NCBI RefSeq assembly: GCF_002506515.1
Contig: NZ_DAXS01000039.1
Coordinates: 1 to 5,947, forward strand
Length of the DNA stretch: 5,947 nucleotides
Origin: Caldivirga sp. UBA161
GTDB lineage: Archaea > Thermoproteota > Thermoprotei > Thermoproteales > Thermocladiaceae
Direction: 5' to 3'
Shown here: positions 5,686 to 5,947 of the stretch, piece after piece
How positions within the stretch are numbered: position 1 is the stretch's first letter
Layout of the letters: every line of letters starts with the position of its first letter
The notes under the pieces: generated by a model
What the model saw: the letters and a program-made list of their open reading frames with translations, nothing else
What the model was told of the DNA's origin: nothing
Database searches by the model: none
Position numbers and translations under genes: made by a program

Positions 5686-5816
5686 TTGCAAAGGCTTACT
5701 AAATAGGTTAGGGAATTAACTCATTAAGTAGTGAACTTAATTCATACACGTTTAATTGGCCTGAACCATTAACTGGATTCCACCCTTACTTAAATAACCC
5801 AATATAACCCATTCTC

Positions 5817-5910
5817 ACCACCCAAGCTTCTAAAGAGCCCACCGCTTAATTCCACTAATTACTGTCCACTGGATGCTGTGGAGTTTGTACATAGAATTGG
5901 CTTGGGTGGT
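5817..5910. repeat. 94-base segment bounded by a perfect 11-base inverted repeat
   Basis: ACCACCCAAGC (5817-5827) is the exact reverse complement of GCTTGGGTGGT (5900-5910). Inside, TCCAC (5865-5869) can pair with GTGGA (5878-5882), and a second TCCAC copy (5851-5855) could compete for the same partner. An RNA from here would fold with a long closing stem. A TATA-like element about 24 bases before the left arm could start a plus-strand transcript at that arm. No target-site duplication is visible in the flanks. It may be a small structured RNA, a MITE-like relic or a regulatory dyad. Confidence 0.4.
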
Positions 5911-5918
5911 AAAGTAGG

Positions 5919-5947
5919 TATAGGCTTGGGGCTACCCCTATAGCCAA
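5919..5947. repeat. Competing short hairpins at the right window edge
   Basis: Three alternative pairings overlap here: TATAGG (5919-5924) with CCTATA (5937-5942), GGGG (5928-5931) with CCCC (5935-5938), and GGCTA (5930-5934) with TAGCC (5941-5945). GGCTTGGG (5923-5930) repeats the sequence at 5899-5906, which forms part of the right arm of the adjacent inverted repeat. The window ends here, so the full extent is unknown. Confidence 0.3.

Larger units (their letters stand above)
5686..5947. other. Gene-free right end (262 bases)
   Basis: No open frame here has a credible start, length and signal. One plus-strand frame stays open from about 5797 to a TAG at 5941-5943, but contains no ATG in frame and reads as low-complexity Gly/Leu-rich peptide. 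The region does hold a TATA-like element (TTAAATA, 5790-5796), a 10-base-spaced direct repeat (ATAACCCA at 5794-5801 and 5804-5811), a 94-base inverted-repeat-bounded segment (5817-5910) and a G/C-rich hairpin-prone end. No tRNA T-loop motif or CRISPR repeat was seen. Confidence 0.5.

Noticed and set aside
5797..5943. Open plus-strand frame ending in TAG near the right edge
   Set aside because: No in-frame ATG, no usable upstream signal, and overlap with the inverted-repeat element; not a supportable gene or pseudogene.
5686..5947. tRNA or split-tRNA fragment (known in Caldivirga relatives)
   Set aside because: I looked on both strands for a GGTTCRAAT-type T arm and a D-arm pattern and found none that fold with an acceptor stem.
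1..5947. CRISPR array, transposase or IS element
   Set aside because: No regularly spaced repeats and no transposase-like protein are present; the only terminal-repeat structure is the 94-base segment at the right end.

Overview
This looks like a chromosomal segment from a hyperthermophilic or thermoacidophilic crenarchaeote of the order Thermoproteales, probably a Caldivirga/Vulcanisaeta/Thermocladium relative. The reasons are AGG-dominated arginine codons, A/T-rich TATA elements placed 25-28 bases before first-gene start codons (leaderless transcripts), GGTG-type ribosome binding sites before internal genes, an archaeal SPOUT methyltransferase, and dissimilatory sulfur-metabolism genes. The assignment is an inference from content; no alignment was run.

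Left part, minus strand (1-3483). Read in transcription order, right to left, this is a redox block. It starts with a GlcD-type FAD-linked 2-hydroxyacid dehydrogenase. An overlapping small protein of about 102 residues follows, carrying only the two-[4Fe-4S] half of GlcF (equivalent in size to HdrC). After a 73-base gap with its own promoter comes a NarI/QmoC-type membrane cytochrome b in the aprM position, then aprB, then aprA, which runs off the left edge. The last three genes are joined by two identical TGATG stop/start overlaps, so they are almost certainly one translationally coupled operon. AprBA interconverts APS with sulfite and AMP. The membrane subunit probably links it to the quinone pool. 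The GlcD plus mini-GlcF pair could feed electrons from lactate, glycolate or another 2-hydroxyacid into the same pool. AprB has the compact cluster-binding loop and upstream membrane gene that I associate with the aprMBA loci of sulfur-oxidising bacteria, rather than the extended loop of Archaeoglobus and Desulfovibrio.

Middle (3484-3582). A 99-base divergent promoter region separates the redox block from the plus-strand genes.

Right part, plus strand (3583-5685). There are two genes without an obvious link to sulfur metabolism. One is an archaeal SPOUT-class RNA methyltransferase (DUF171/PF02598). The other is a distant relative of L-fucose/L-arabinose isomerases (COG2407-like), with its own leaderless promoter.

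Right end (5686-5947). This is 262 bases without a credible gene. It contains a 94-base segment bounded by a perfect 11-base inverted repeat, which could be a small structured RNA or a MITE-like element, and then a G/C-rich stretch with competing hairpins at the window edge.
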